Shown: positions 1 to 10,928 of the stretch, piece after piece
Layout of the letters: every line of letters starts with the position of its first letter
Position numbering within the stretch: position 1 is the stretch's first letter
Assembly: GCF_014207985.1 (NCBI RefSeq)
Contig: NZ_JACHMI010000001.1
Coordinates: 5,811,001-5,875,000, forward strand
Origin: Nonomuraea rubra
GTDB taxonomy: Bacteria > Actinomycetota > Actinomycetes > Streptosporangiales > Streptosporangiaceae
Direction: 5' to 3'
Length of the DNA stretch: 64,000 nt
Made by a program: the position numbers and the translations under genes
The notes under the pieces: model-generated
The model's input: only the letters and a program-made list of their open reading frames with translations
Database searches by the model: none
What the model was told of the DNA's origin: nothing

Positions 1-228
1 CTTGGCGAGGTTGTGGACGCCCATGCCGGCCTCGGCCAGCACGGCGAAGACGTTCCGCCACGTCAAGCGGCACTGGGAGTCAAAGTCTCCGGGAACCACG
101 CCCTGCCTGGCCCAGGGCACCTGGCCACTGACGAACACAGTGCGCCGGACATCGGCCACCAAGGTGCCATGCGTGTAGTTACCCATCGCGTCCGGGAGCG
201 TCGCGGGATCGAGAGGCAAGATCTCCAT
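1..228 (-). CDS. RidA/YjgF-family protein (partial, runs off left edge)
   Basis: The minus strand from an ATG at 228 stays open for 76 codons to the window edge. The translation has the N-terminal half of the RidA (YjgF/UK114) fold: a segment reading RRTVFVSGQVPW, then a helix with the pattern TWRNVFAVLAEAG and the family-typical HNLAK. RidA proteins hydrolyse reactive enamine/imine intermediates released by PLP enzymes, and many paralogues have unassigned substrates. The catalytic arginine expected near the C-terminus lies outside the window. The gene follows the DoxX-like gene on the same strand with about 30 bases between them, so the two may be cotranscribed. Confidence 0.8.
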   Translation of the reverse strand, partial: MEILPLDPATLPDAMGNYTHGTLVADVRRTVFVSGQVPWARQGVVPGDFDSQCRLTWRNVFAVLAEAGMGVHNLAK

Positions 229-259
229 GGCGGCGACGATAGGGACGCGGCCACACGGG

Positions 260-1258
260 TCACAAATACTTCGAGGATTCATCAAATCGTTCGGAGTGGC
301 CCAGCTGAACCGGGCGGAGCCGAGCGACGGGGACGCTGCGCAGCTCCAGCACCAGCGGCCGCCCCGTCACGAGGTCGTTCCCGGTGATCGTCAGCCGGCC
401 CGTGCCGAGCGAGTACGTCCCGGACAGGAGCTGCTCGCCCTTGCTCAACCAGGTCCGCCAGAGCCTGATCGTGGTGGTGGCTGCATCGACCTCGAAGTGG
501 TACGTCTGCCAGGTCTGGCCGCTGCGCAACACCGCCTGGAAGGCGCGATTGCGCTCGAAGTAGACGCGCTCGGCGGGGCCCGGCAGTCCCGGTGGCCGGA
601 AACTGCCCGCGGTCACGTCCCAGGTCCCGTCGAGCGGCGTGGGCACGCGGTTGTTGTAGTTGGCGACGTAGAACGAGCACGAGGACGTCAGCGCGAGCAG
701 AAGCACCAGGACACCGGCAGGCACCCAGCGGCGCCGCGTGCGAGGCGGCGGGGGAGCGCCGCCGTCCTGGCCGTTCTTCCAGGAAGCGTCCTGGCCGTTC
801 TTCCAGAAGACCGCGGCCAGTTCTGCCCGGTGCCGCCACAGCACGTACGCGGCACAGCCGGCGCCGATCAGGGCGATCAGCATGGCGTCGAGGGCGATCG
901 CGTACGAGAGGTCGAGCACGGCGATCCCACCGAGCAGCGGCACCGTGCCCGCGGCGCCGAGCAGAGCGGTACGGCGGAAGGCCAGCGCGACACCGAGGCC
1001 TATCTGAGCCAGCGCGATCATGTTGCCGAAGACCGGTGAATACCCGAAGTAATACCAGGTCAGCCAGAACCCGCTGACCGTGCCCAGGGGCTTGTCCAGC
1101 TCCGAGTCCAGGATGGTGAACTGGGCGCCGAAGATCTTGGCGAAGCCGTACTGCAGCAGGATCGCCACCGGGATCCACCGGCACACCAGAAAGAGGATCT
1201 GCCCCTTGTCCCGCTCGCCCGCCGGATCTTCCGTTACACCCGTCCGTTCCCCCGTCAC
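260..1258 (-). CDS. DoxX-like membrane protein with lipoprotein-like C-terminal domain
   Basis: A 332-residue protein from a GTG start. Residues about 20-150 form four hydrophobic segments with a DoxX-like pattern (a long amphipathic start, then a YYFGYSPVFGN region). A charged linker follows, then a fifth hydrophobic segment at about 180-195 ending in SSCSFY, which resembles a lipobox but sits far inside the protein, so it is more likely a membrane anchor. Residues about 205-320 look like a beta-rich extracytoplasmic domain with several Trp and Thr residues. DoxX-family proteins are small quinone-associated or unknown membrane proteins; this extended architecture is unusual and I assign no reaction. 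The linker carries a short in-frame duplication. RidA lies downstream. Confidence 0.65.
   Translation of the reverse strand: MTGERTGVTEDPAGERDKGQILFLVCRWIPVAILLQYGFAKIFGAQFTILDSELDKPLGTVSGFWLTWYYFGYSPVFGNMIALAQIGLGVALAFRRTALLGAAGTVPLLGGIAVLDLSYAIALDAMLIALIGAGCAAYVLWRHRAELAAVFWKNGQDASWKNGQDGGAPPPPRTRRRWVPAGVLVLLLALTSSCSFYVANYNNRVPTPLDGTWDVTAGSFRPPGLPGPAERVYFERNRAFQAVLRSGQTWQTYHFEVDAATTTIRLWRTWLSKGEQLLSGTYSLGTGRLTITGNDLVTGRPLVLELRSVPVARLRPVQLGHSERFDESSKYL
764..811. repeat. 24-bp tandem duplication inside the DoxX-like gene
   Basis: Two adjacent units of 24 bp (starting at 764 and 788) share their first 19 bases exactly. Because the period is eight codons, the duplication keeps the reading frame and gives the protein two copies of WKNGQD in the linker between membrane and soluble domains. 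This looks like recent slippage or unequal exchange in a flexible region. Confidence 0.75.
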
Positions 1259-1443
1259 GAATGGCCCTCCGTTCGGAGCCCGGTGTGGAAATCCCCCTAT
1301 GGCAAGTCTCGCCGGGCGGGTGGCCCTGATGCCGTTATGTCACCATCTCGTGATGAATTCGCCACCGGCCTCGTCGCCCGGATCGTGGGTGGACGTGCCG
1401 TCCGGGAGCCGCACGCGGTCGCGCGGGTACGCGATACCGCGCG

Positions 1444-2646
1444 TCAGCGGACCCGCACGGGCAGGGTCTGCAGCCCTCGGATGAGGGTGCTGGCGCGCCA
1501 CTGCAGGACGGGCGAGCCCAGCTCGATGGTGGAGAAGCGGCCGAGCAGCCTCCCGATGGCGATCTGCGCTTCCAGCCTGGCCAGCGGCGCGCCCACGCAG
1601 TAGTGGATGCCGTGGCCGAAGGCCAGGTGGCCGCCGCCCGGCCTGGTGATGTCGAGCCGGTCGGGGTCCGGATAGCGGTCCGGGTCGCGGTTGGCGGCCA
1701 GCAGGGAGATGAAGACGAACTCGTCCGCGGGGATCTCGATGTCGCCGACCCGGATCGCCTCGGTGGTGAAACGCAGGGTCGCGATGTTGATCGGGCCGTC
1801 GAAGCGCAGGAACTCCTCCACCGCGCCCGGCAGCAGGGACGGGTCGGCCCGCAGCATGGCCATCTGGGCGGGGTCGCCGAGCAGGGCGAGCACGCTGTTG
1901 GCGATCAGGTTGACCGTGGTCTCGTGTCCCGCCACGAGGAGCAGGAACGCCATGGACACCACTTCGTCCTGCGAGAGCCGGTCACCCTCGTCGGAGATGT
2001 GCACCAGCTCCGACAGCAGGTCCTCGCCGGGCGCGGCCCGCTTGGCGGCGACGAGGCCGGTCAGGTACGCCAGCATCCACGCGTGGGCCTCGCGCATCGC
2101 CTCGGCCGACGAGGCGGCCACGAACGGCGCGGTCCACGTTCTGAACTCGTCGTGATCCGAGGCCGGGATGCCGAGCAGCTCGCAGATGACGGCGATCGGC
2201 AGGGGGAAGGCGAACGACTCCATGAGGTCGGCCTCGCCCGCCTCGGCCAGGTCGTCGAGCAGGCCGTCGGTGATCTGCTCGATGCGCGGGCGCAGCCGCG
2301 ACACCGTCCTGGCGGTGAACGCCTTGTTCACCAGCCTGCGCAGGCGCGTGTGGTCGGGCGGGTCGGAGTTGAGCATGTGGGCCGACAGCGACGAGGCGTA
2401 CGGGCCCGCGGTCCCCGGCGGGAACAGCTCCACCGCCCTGGCGCTGTCCTTGGCCAGCCTGGGGTCGTTGAGCAGCTCCCTGGCCTCGGCGTACCTGGTG
2501 ACCAGCCAGACCCTGAGCCGCCGGTGCGCGAGCGCGGGCCGCACCGGCCCCTCCTCGCGGACGCTCCGGTAGACCCGATGCGGATCCTGCAAGAAGGCCC
2601 GGTCGAGGTTGAGGACCGTGTTGGTGGCCGGTTCGCCGTGCTGCAA
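1444..2646 (-). CDS. Cytochrome P450
   Basis: A 400-residue bacterial class I P450 of the CYP105/107 type. The I-helix oxygen-binding motif AGHETT is at 239-244, the K-helix ExxR at 278-281, and the heme-binding segment FGHGIHYCVG places the thiolate cysteine at residue 350. Length is normal for the family. The best start is a TTG at 2646 preceded by a GAGAGGG Shine-Dalgarno sequence about 8 bases upstream. No ferredoxin, ferredoxin reductase or biosynthetic genes adjoin it, so the substrate cannot be inferred and electrons probably come from partners elsewhere. The flanking 1259-1443 holds no gene. Confidence 0.95.
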   Translation of the reverse strand: MQHGEPATNTVLNLDRAFLQDPHRVYRSVREEGPVRPALAHRRLRVWLVTRYAEARELLNDPRLAKDSARAVELFPPGTAGPYASSLSAHMLNSDPPDHTRLRRLVNKAFTARTVSRLRPRIEQITDGLLDDLAEAGEADLMESFAFPLPIAVICELLGIPASDHDEFRTWTAPFVAASSAEAMREAHAWMLAYLTGLVAAKRAAPGEDLLSELVHISDEGDRLSQDEVVSMAFLLLVAGHETTVNLIANSVLALLGDPAQMAMLRADPSLLPGAVEEFLRFDGPINIATLRFTTEAIRVGDIEIPADEFVFISLLAANRDPDRYPDPDRLDITRPGGGHLAFGHGIHYCVGAPLARLEAQIAIGRLLGRFSTIELGSPVLQWRASTLIRGLQTLPVRVR

Positions 2647-2848
2647 CGTTTACCCTCTCTCCAGGCTCAGCGGGTGCCCGCTGAGAACTTCGTGCGATCT
2701 CCGGCACCCGCGGGTGAGCGGGACTGCCCTCACCTCGTCGATGAGGCCGGTTCGCCTGGTCAGCGTGGCAGGGTCGCCTGTACGGGCTGCATATCCAGCG
2801 TTGCCGTCGTCGGGTTCGGCGATCGTCCACTTGGCCGATGCGCGACCG

Positions 2849-3046
2849 TCATGAAGGCGGTCGCCGCTGCCGCAGCCCGACGAACGCGACGACCAGGCCG
2901 GCGATCAGGACGATGGGACCGATGACGGCCCACATGGTGTTGCCGCTCATCACGCTGCCACCGACGACTCCGAGCCCTTGAAGCGTCCACAGGACGCCGA
3001 CCGCGGCCAGGAGAACACCGATGACAAGGAGCACCCACGCTCTCAT
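2849..3046 (-). CDS. Small two-helix membrane protein
   Basis: A 65-residue protein with two clear hydrophobic helices (about residues 3-28 and 38-58), a glycine-rich turn between them, and a basic tail (RQRRPP) that would keep the C-terminus cytoplasmic. ATG start. Such small integral membrane proteins are common in actinomycetes and mostly uncharacterised. It is transcribed divergently from the histidine kinase gene at 3186, with a shared 140-base intergenic region. No function is assigned. Confidence 0.6.
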   Translation of the reverse strand: MRAWVLLVIGVLLAAVGVLWTLQGLGVVGGSVMSGNTMWAVIGPIVLIAGLVVAFVGLRQRRPPS

Positions 3047-3185
3047 TGCTTCACCCGCTTCTTCGACAAGGCCCCGGATCGGGGCGGCAGCATGGTGCGA
3101 GCTTCCGATGAGCTGATCCTCCCAGAACGGCGGCCCTCTTCCGCACCGGGATGGGCCCGTGCGGCGGCTCTCTAGGATCTGGCGT

Positions 3186-4298
3186 ATGAGCGAGCACCAC
3201 TGGTTCGACGGCAGTCACCCGCGCTCCGCCCGGTGGGACGCCGGTGCCGCGCTCCTGTGCGTTCTGGTGTTCTGGCTGCCCGTCGACGCCCGCGCCCCAG
3301 CGTTGCACACCGCCCTGATCGTGCTGCTGGCCGCCGGGATGACGGTGCGGTCGCGATGGCCGGTGGCCGCGTTCGCCGCCGTCGCGGGGACGACGGCGGC
3401 GGGGGCGGCGCTGGGCATGACGCACGATCCGTTCGTGGCGGCGGCGTGGGTGCTGTACCGGGTGGCGCTGGGCCGCAGCACCAGCAGGTCGCTCAACGCC
3501 GTCGGCGCGGCGTCCGGGATGCTGATCGCGGCCGTGGCGTTCCTCGGCACGGCCGACGCCGAGGACACGGTGCGGTACACGATGCTGAGCCTGCTCGCGC
3601 TGGCCGCCGCCTGGGTGCTCGGCGGGACGACGCGGCGGGCCGCGCTCCAGGCCGAGCACGCCATGCTCGCCGAGCGCCAGGCCGCGGTGACGGCCGAGCG
3701 GCTACGCGTGGCCAGGGAGGTGCACGACGTGGTGTCCCACTCGCTGGGGACGATCGCCGTGGCGGCCGGTGTCGCGGCGCGCTCCGGCGACGCGGTACGC
3801 ATGCGTGACCGGCTCGGGCGGATCGAGACCGTGAGCAGGCAGGCCATGGACGAGCTGCGGGCCACGCTGGGAGCGGTCCGCGAGGGCGGCGAGGCCGCGG
3901 AACGCCATCCGCAGCCGGGCATCGGGGACCTGCCCGCCCTGGTCGAGCGCATGCGGGCGAGCGGAGTCACGGTGACGTTCACGATGACAGGCACCCCGGA
4001 GGAACCGCCCGCGGGGGTCGGGCTGGCCGCGTACCGGATCGTGCAGGAGGGGCTGACGAACGTCGCCCGCCACGCCCCCGGCGCGCACTGTGCCGTGACG
4101 GTGAGCGGCACGCCCGGCGAGCTCCGCGTCACGGTGACCGACGACGGCCCCGGCGGCGCCGCGGCGGACGGGTTCGGGCTGGTCGGGCTGCGCGAGCGGG
4201 TCGAGATGCTGGGAGGCGTCTGCACCGCGGAGGCGCGCCCCGGCGGGGGGTTCGAGCTGTGCGCGGTCATCCCCGTTCCGGAGGCGACCCGTGCCTGA
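3186..4298 (+). CDS. Two-component sensor histidine kinase (NarL/LuxR-type partner)
   Basis: About 370 residues from an ATG at 3186, which has an AGGA sequence 10 bases upstream; an in-frame GTG at 3159 is a weaker alternative. The N-terminal third has four or five hydrophobic segments with no large sensor domain. A HisKA_3 dimerisation domain follows, with the phospho-acceptor in REVHDVVSHSLG, and a C-terminal HATPase_c domain contains a glycine-rich DDGPGG box. These kinases phosphorylate a LuxR-type response regulator, here encoded by the next gene, which overlaps it by 8 bases. The intramembrane-sensing shape and the ABC exporter just downstream suggest sensing of a membrane-active compound or envelope stress (inference). 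Confidence 0.93.
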   Translation: MSEHHWFDGSHPRSARWDAGAALLCVLVFWLPVDARAPALHTALIVLLAAGMTVRSRWPVAAFAAVAGTTAAGAALGMTHDPFVAAAWVLYRVALGRSTSRSLNAVGAASGMLIAAVAFLGTADAEDTVRYTMLSLLALAAAWVLGGTTRRAALQAEHAMLAERQAAVTAERLRVAREVHDVVSHSLGTIAVAAGVAARSGDAVRMRDRLGRIETVSRQAMDELRATLGAVREGGEAAERHPQPGIGDLPALVERMRASGVTVTFTMTGTPEEPPAGVGLAAYRIVQEGLTNVARHAPGAHCAVTVSGTPGELRVTVTDDGPGGAAADGFGLVGLRERVEMLGGVCTAEARPGGGFELCAVIPVPEATRA

Positions 4299-4956
4299 CG
4301 AGATCACGGTGCTGGTGGCCGAGGACCAGGAGCTCCTGCGTACGTCCCTGCTCGACCTCGTCGCAGCCGAGCCCGGCCTGAGCCCGGCGGGGGAGGCGCG
4401 TGACGGCAGGGAGGCGGTGGCGGCGGCGCGCGAGCTGGAGCCCGACGTCGTGCTGATGGACATCCGCATGCCGGTCATGGACGGCCTGGAGGCCACGCGC
4501 GCCATCTGCGCGGCCTGCCCGGGGACGAAGGTGGTCATCCTCACCACGTTCGACCTCGACGAGTACGTCTACGAGGCCCTGCGCGCCGGTGCCACCGGCT
4601 TCCTGCTGAAGAACGCCGGCACGGAGGAGATCCTGCGGGCGGTCCGCGTCGCGTACGAGGGCAACGCCATGCTCGCCCCCGAGGTCACCAAACGGATGAT
4701 CGCCGGCATGGCCGCCCGCGGGGAACGCGAGCGGCGCGGGCGGCTGGAAGGGCTGACCGGGCGCGAGCGGGAGGTCGTGGCGGCGATCGTGCGCGGCCTG
4801 TCCAACGACGAGATCGCCGCGGCGCTCTTCCTCAGCCGCGCCACGGTCAAGACGTACCTGAGCAGGTTGTTCCTGAAGCTCGGCGTACGCGACCGCACCC
4901 AGCTCGTCATCCTCGCCTACGAGAGCGGCTTCGTCGAGGAGCTGCGGCGGGACTGA
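4291..4956 (+). CDS. NarL-family response regulator
   Basis: A 221-residue regulator from a GTG start inside the kinase 3' end. The receiver domain (about residues 5-120) has the acidic pair in VAEDQE, the phospho-acceptor Asp in VVLMDIRMP and the conserved Lys in FLLKNAG. A LuxR-type helix-turn-helix occupies the C-terminus (LTGREREVVAAIVRG, then SRATVKTYLSRL). It is translationally coupled to the kinase and is expected to bind DNA after phosphorylation. The ABC genes that begin 66 bases downstream are the obvious candidate targets. Confidence 0.96.
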   Translation: MPDEITVLVAEDQELLRTSLLDLVAAEPGLSPAGEARDGREAVAAARELEPDVVLMDIRMPVMDGLEATRAICAACPGTKVVILTTFDLDEYVYEALRAGATGFLLKNAGTEEILRAVRVAYEGNAMLAPEVTKRMIAGMAARGERERRGRLEGLTGREREVVAAIVRGLSNDEIAAALFLSRATVKTYLSRLFLKLGVRDRTQLVILAYESGFVEELRRD

Positions 4957-5022
4957 CCGGCCCCGGCGGTGTCAACCTTTGGCCGATGCGCGCACCCGGC
5001 GCACACTGGAACGCTGAAGACC

Positions 5023-5727
5023 ATGATCGAAATCACCGGTCTCACCAAGTCCCACCGCGGCAAACCGGCCATCCAGGACGTGACCTTCTCCGCCGCGCCC
5101 GGCCGCGTCACCGGTTTCCTCGGCCCCAACGGCGCCGGAAAGTCCTCCACGCTGCGTATCCTGCTCGGCCTCGACCGGGCCGGCGCGGGCACCGCGCTCA
5201 TCGGCGGCAGGCCGTACCGTGAGCTGTGCCACCCGCTGCGCACGGTCGGCTCGCTGCTCGAAGGCAGCGGAGCCCACCGCTCCCGTACGGCGCGCGCCCA
5301 TCTGTCCTGGGTGGCCCGCAGCAACGGCATCCCGCTGAGCCGCGTGGAGGAGGTGCTGGAGGAGACCGGCCTGGCCCACGCCGCCCGCAAACGCGTCGGC
5401 ACGTTCTCGCTCGGCATGGGGCAGCGCCTCGGCATGGCCGCCGCCCTGCTCGGCCGTCCCGAGGTGCTCGTTCTGGACGAGCCGGTCAACGGCCTCGACC
5501 CCGACGGGATCCGCTGGATCCGCCACCTGCTCAGGAGCCACGCCGCGGACGGCCACACCGTGCTGCTGTCCAGCCACCTCATGAGCGAGATGGCCGAGAC
5601 CGCCGACGACCTCGTGGTCATCAGCGCCGGCCGGGTGGTCACGGCCGGTCCGCTGGCCGAGGTCACCGCCGGGTACCCCTCGCTCGAAGCCGCGTTCTTC
5701 GCCCTCACCACCGGAAGCCTGTCCTGA
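5023..5727 (+). CDS. ABC transporter ATP-binding protein
   Basis: About 234 residues from the ATG at 5023, which begins the canonical first strand (MIEITGLTK); an upstream in-frame start at 4969 would add a non-homologous tail. It has Walker A GPNGAGKSS, a variant signature SLGMGQR, Walker B VLVLDEPVNGLD and the switch histidine in LLSSHLMSE. This is the CcmA/DRR-type ATPase of drug or peptide exporters. It is followed after 2 bases by a permease gene and then by a paralogous permease, forming one operon downstream of the two-component system. Confidence 0.95.
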   Translation: MIEITGLTKSHRGKPAIQDVTFSAAPGRVTGFLGPNGAGKSSTLRILLGLDRAGAGTALIGGRPYRELCHPLRTVGSLLEGSGAHRSRTARAHLSWVARSNGIPLSRVEEVLEETGLAHAARKRVGTFSLGMGQRLGMAAALLGRPEVLVLDEPVNGLDPDGIRWIRHLLRSHAADGHTVLLSSHLMSEMAETADDLVVISAGRVVTAGPLAEVTAGYPSLEAAFFALTTGSLS

Positions 5728-5729
5728 CC

Positions 5730-6506
5730 ATGCTCACCACCGTTTCCGCCGAGTTCAGGAAGATCCGCACGCTGCCCTCGGCCTGCGTCGCCGTCGTCGC
5801 CGGCACCGCGTTCACGCTGTTCATCGTCGCCTCGTCGGCCCGCAACCAGGCCGGCAGGCTCGCCGCCGGCGAGCCGACCTACTACGCCTCCGACGACCTG
5901 GCGCTGAGCCTGTCCGCGCCCGGCGTGATCGGAGTGATCGTGCTGGGCATAGTGATCATGAGCAGCGAGTACACCGCCACCGGCAAGGACGCGGGCGGTG
6001 GCCGGCAGATCCCGGCCACGCTGACGGCCATACCCGGGCGGGCCCGGCTCCTGGCGGCCAAGGCGGTCGTGCTCGCCGTCCTCAGCACGCTCGTCGCCGC
6101 CGTCACCATCGGCGCGGCGATCCTGATGACACAGGTCATCCTCGGCGAGTACGCGAGCCCGCCGGCTCAGCTCATCGAGGCGGTCGGCTGGCGGCCCGCC
6201 GGGGCGGTGGCGTACTGGGTGCTCACCGCCCTGATCGCCTTCTCCGTCACCGTCGTGACGCGCAGCGGCATCGTGCCGATGGTCGTGTTCATCGCCAACA
6301 CGACCGTGGTGTCCGTCTCGTTCCTGCTGACCAGGGTCACGTCCCTGGCCAGGTACCTGCCCGACGTGGCCGGGGCACAGATGTTCGCGACGAACTATCC
6401 GGCCGAGAGCATGGTCGGTCCTGTCACCGGGGCCTTCGTCATGACCGGGTGGGCGGCGGTCCTGCTCGCGATCGCCGCGGTCGTGTTCGTACGCAGGGAC
6501 GCCTGA
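5730..6506 (+). CDS. ABC-2 type permease 1
   Basis: A 258-residue membrane protein starting at the ATG two bases after the ATPase stop codon. It opens with the segment EFRKIRTLPSACVAVVAG, typical of ABC-2 type exporter subunits, and has about six hydrophobic helices, including a conserved SSEYTATGKDAGGG cytoplasmic loop before the third helix. It would form the membrane channel with the adjacent ATPase and the next permease. Its stop codon overlaps the start of permease 2 (TGATG). Confidence 0.9.
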   Translation: MLTTVSAEFRKIRTLPSACVAVVAGTAFTLFIVASSARNQAGRLAAGEPTYYASDDLALSLSAPGVIGVIVLGIVIMSSEYTATGKDAGGGRQIPATLTAIPGRARLLAAKAVVLAVLSTLVAAVTIGAAILMTQVILGEYASPPAQLIEAVGWRPAGAVAYWVLTALIAFSVTVVTRSGIVPMVVFIANTTVVSVSFLLTRVTSLARYLPDVAGAQMFATNYPAESMVGPVTGAFVMTGWAAVLLAIAAVVFVRRDA

Positions 6507-7180
6507 TGGCCCGGGACACGTTCGCCGCGGAGCTGGCGAAACTCAGAACCCTGCCCGCCGTGCTGCTGACCTGCGGCGTCACCATCGCCGCCGCGGGGAC
6601 GCTGGGTGCCGCGCTCGCCGCGGGCCGGGCCATGAGCGCCGCCGAGGCCGCCCTGGGCACGACCGGTTACGTCCAGACGGGCCTCATCGTCCTGGGCGTG
6701 CTGGCCGTCGCCTCCGAGTACGCGGGCACCCAGGCCCGTACCAGCCTCACCGCGGTCCCCGCGCGCGGGCGGCTCATCACCGCCAAGATCGCCGCCTACC
6801 TCGTCGCGGCCATCCTCACCGCGGTGCTCGCTCTCGCCGCGGCGCTCGCGGGCGCCCTGTTCACCGGCGCGCCGATGGGCGATGGCGCCGCCCTTCCGCG
6901 GGCGGCCGCGTACCTCGTCCTGATCGGGCTGCTCGCCCTCGCCGTGGCCACCCTCACCAGGGACGCCATCGCCTCGCTCGCCACCACGCTCGTCCTCGTC
7001 CTCGTGCTCCCTCCCGTCCTGCCGGACGCCGTCGGCGACCACCTCCCCGGCGCGGCCGGGGCCCGCCTCTACCTGCCGGGCCCCGGCCTCACCTCGATGG
7101 AGGGCGGGCTCGTCCTGGCCGGGTGGCTCGCGGTCGCCCTCACCGCCGCAGCCGTCTCGTTCGTCCGGCGGGACGCCTGA
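6506..7180 (+). CDS. ABC-2 type permease 2
   Basis: A 224-residue membrane protein whose ATG overlaps the preceding stop codon by one base. It shares with permease 1 the opening pattern AELAKLRTLPAVL and the SEYAGTQARTSLTAVPARG loop, and both end in VRRDA, so the two are tandem paralogues that probably assemble as a heterodimer. Six hydrophobic helices are visible. With the ATPase and the kinase/regulator pair it forms a likely self-regulated export or self-protection module, though the substrate is unknown. Confidence 0.88.
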   Translation: MARDTFAAELAKLRTLPAVLLTCGVTIAAAGTLGAALAAGRAMSAAEAALGTTGYVQTGLIVLGVLAVASEYAGTQARTSLTAVPARGRLITAKIAAYLVAAILTAVLALAAALAGALFTGAPMGDGAALPRAAAYLVLIGLLALAVATLTRDAIASLATTLVLVLVLPPVLPDAVGDHLPGAAGARLYLPGPGLTSMEGGLVLAGWLAVALTAAAVSFVRRDA

Positions 7181-7299
7181 GCCGTGATCCGGGGCACCAT
7201 CCGTTCGATGCGAATCTCCCTGCAGAGCTCTGACCTGGTGAACTGCTGGTTCTGCCCGCCATTGCACGGATACTGCTTGTGCTGACCACGTGGACGGAT

Positions 7300-7472
7300 A
7301 CCTTGGGGGAGGCCTCCGGCGGCTCGCTGACCAGGCGTTTCGCTGGTGTAGAGGTCCGCAGTGATCCCCCAGGCTGGCGTGCCGCAGCATCGCCGAGGTG
7401 GTCTTCATCCCGTTGCCCGCGGCGAGCGACAACGTCGCCGTGACGCGGGTCGTGCAGCCGAATCGAAGGCAG
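7300..7472 (-). pseudogene. Tyrosine integrase C-terminal remnant (two frameshifts)
   Basis: Read on the minus strand across three frames, the region gives the end of a phage-type integrase: IRLHDPRHG (box II H-x-x-R), then TLSLAAGNGMKTTSAMLRH, then ITADLYTSETPG carrying the catalytic Tyr context. The first frame change falls near 7440. The second falls at a run of five C (7366-7370), where four would restore the frame. The catalytic N-terminal half is missing, so it is a dead relic. It abuts the truncated oxidase-like gene at 7549, so an integrated element probably once ended here. Confidence 0.7.
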
Positions 7473-7548
7473 CGCCCCACCTGGCGAACCCGGCACCTGG
7501 TGCCGGGCCGGTGTGGATCGCGCAGCACGGCTGTCCGGCGGCCTGAGC

Positions 7549-7725
7549 ATTGGAGCCGGCCGCCGTCCGGATGACGATGTCCTGATCGTCGAGGCAGAAG
7601 TTGACCGGCTGCACGGCCGGCAGTGCGCGGTCGGTGAAGACGATGCGCCCGATCGGGCGTGATGGCAGCAGGCGCATGCACTCCTCGTGGGTGAGTACCT
7701 GCAGACCGGCCGAGTTGAGTTTCAT
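7549..7725 (-). pseudogene. Truncated pyridoxamine 5'-phosphate oxidase-like protein
   Basis: From the ATG at 7725 the first 59 residues match the N-terminus of small flavin/F420-binding oxidase-like proteins: LTHEECMRLLPSRPIGRIVFT, then LPAVQPVNF and DIVIRTAAGS. After about residue 59 homology stops, and the frame runs on to 7405 through sequence belonging to the integrase relic. A normal member is about 130-220 residues, so the C-terminal two thirds are lost. A DosR-like box lies about 40 bases upstream. It could still be translated as a 106-residue hybrid, but I regard it as broken. Confidence 0.65.
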
Positions 7726-7758
7726 GTCTGTAGCGTGCCCGTGGTCGTGTGCGGCTGG

Positions 7759-10326
<2,568 letters not shown>

Positions 10327-10418
10327 GTCCTCCGTGCTCGCCGCGGTCTTCCGGCAGGCGGATGATCGCTCGAATGTGTCCGCGTCCCACTGTTCGCGAA
10401 CTCGGGCCGCGGCGAACA

Positions 10419-10432
10419 GGGACGTTAGTCCT
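10419..10432. promoter_or_regulatory. DosR/DevR-like box upstream of the P-type ATPase
   Basis: GGGACGTTAGTCCT has perfect GGAC/GTCC arms around GTTA, close to the DosR box. It lies about 95 bases upstream of the P-type ATPase start codon, a usual distance for an activator site. A second box of the same type is found at 7762, and the neighbouring families (P-type ATPase, pyridoxamine-oxidase-like proteins) are typical members of DosR regulons. Confidence 0.5.
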
Positions 10433-10446
10433 TTCCCGCCAGGTCC

Positions 10447-10731
10447 GAAGCACACATCGCGGAAGATCAGGTGCCTTCCGTGAGGCCATGGGTCCGTACG
10501 ATGAGGACCAGCGACCTCTACACGCGTCCGGTTCACGTTCGTCATCGGGCATATGGTGGGCGGGACCCTGGACGAGTACGCTCCAGCCCTCGCGCCGCGG
10601 CTCGTCGATCCGGTCCACCTGAAACCGATCTTGATCTCCACACCCGCCACGCCTGTTCGCAGGTCCTGGTCCATGGGGCCGCCGTGGGTGGTGCGGAAGA
10701 CGATCGCGCCGTCGCGCACCTTGTAGTCGAC
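10447..10731 (-). pseudogene. Pyridoxamine 5'-phosphate oxidase-like gene with two frameshifts
   Basis: A whole oxidase-like core can be followed only by changing frame twice. Frame A gives VDYKVRDGAIVFRTTHGGP and GVAGVEIKI. Frame B then gives FQVDRIDEPRREGWSVLVQG. Frame A resumes with HRTDPWPHGRHLIFR. Together these match the second half of flavin-binding oxidase-like proteins, and the PWP.G.RHL.FRI ending is diagnostic. The two shifts compensate, so only the middle is scrambled. It lies directly upstream of the P-type ATPase and shares the strand. Confidence 0.65.
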
Positions 10732-10928
10732 GGTGCTGCCACCCCTGGCATGCGGTAGCCGCCGATCCTCGTGCCGTCACTACCATCGCCCGCGGGACCG
10801 GGCTGAAGAGTCGCACCTTGGGCACTGCCGCGAACCACACTGAGAAGGGAACGTGCTCATGACCGCAGTCTCGGATGAGCAGGTCCGCGTGACTCCCCGT
10901 GCCCGCTCGCGGTGGTCAGGACGGCACG

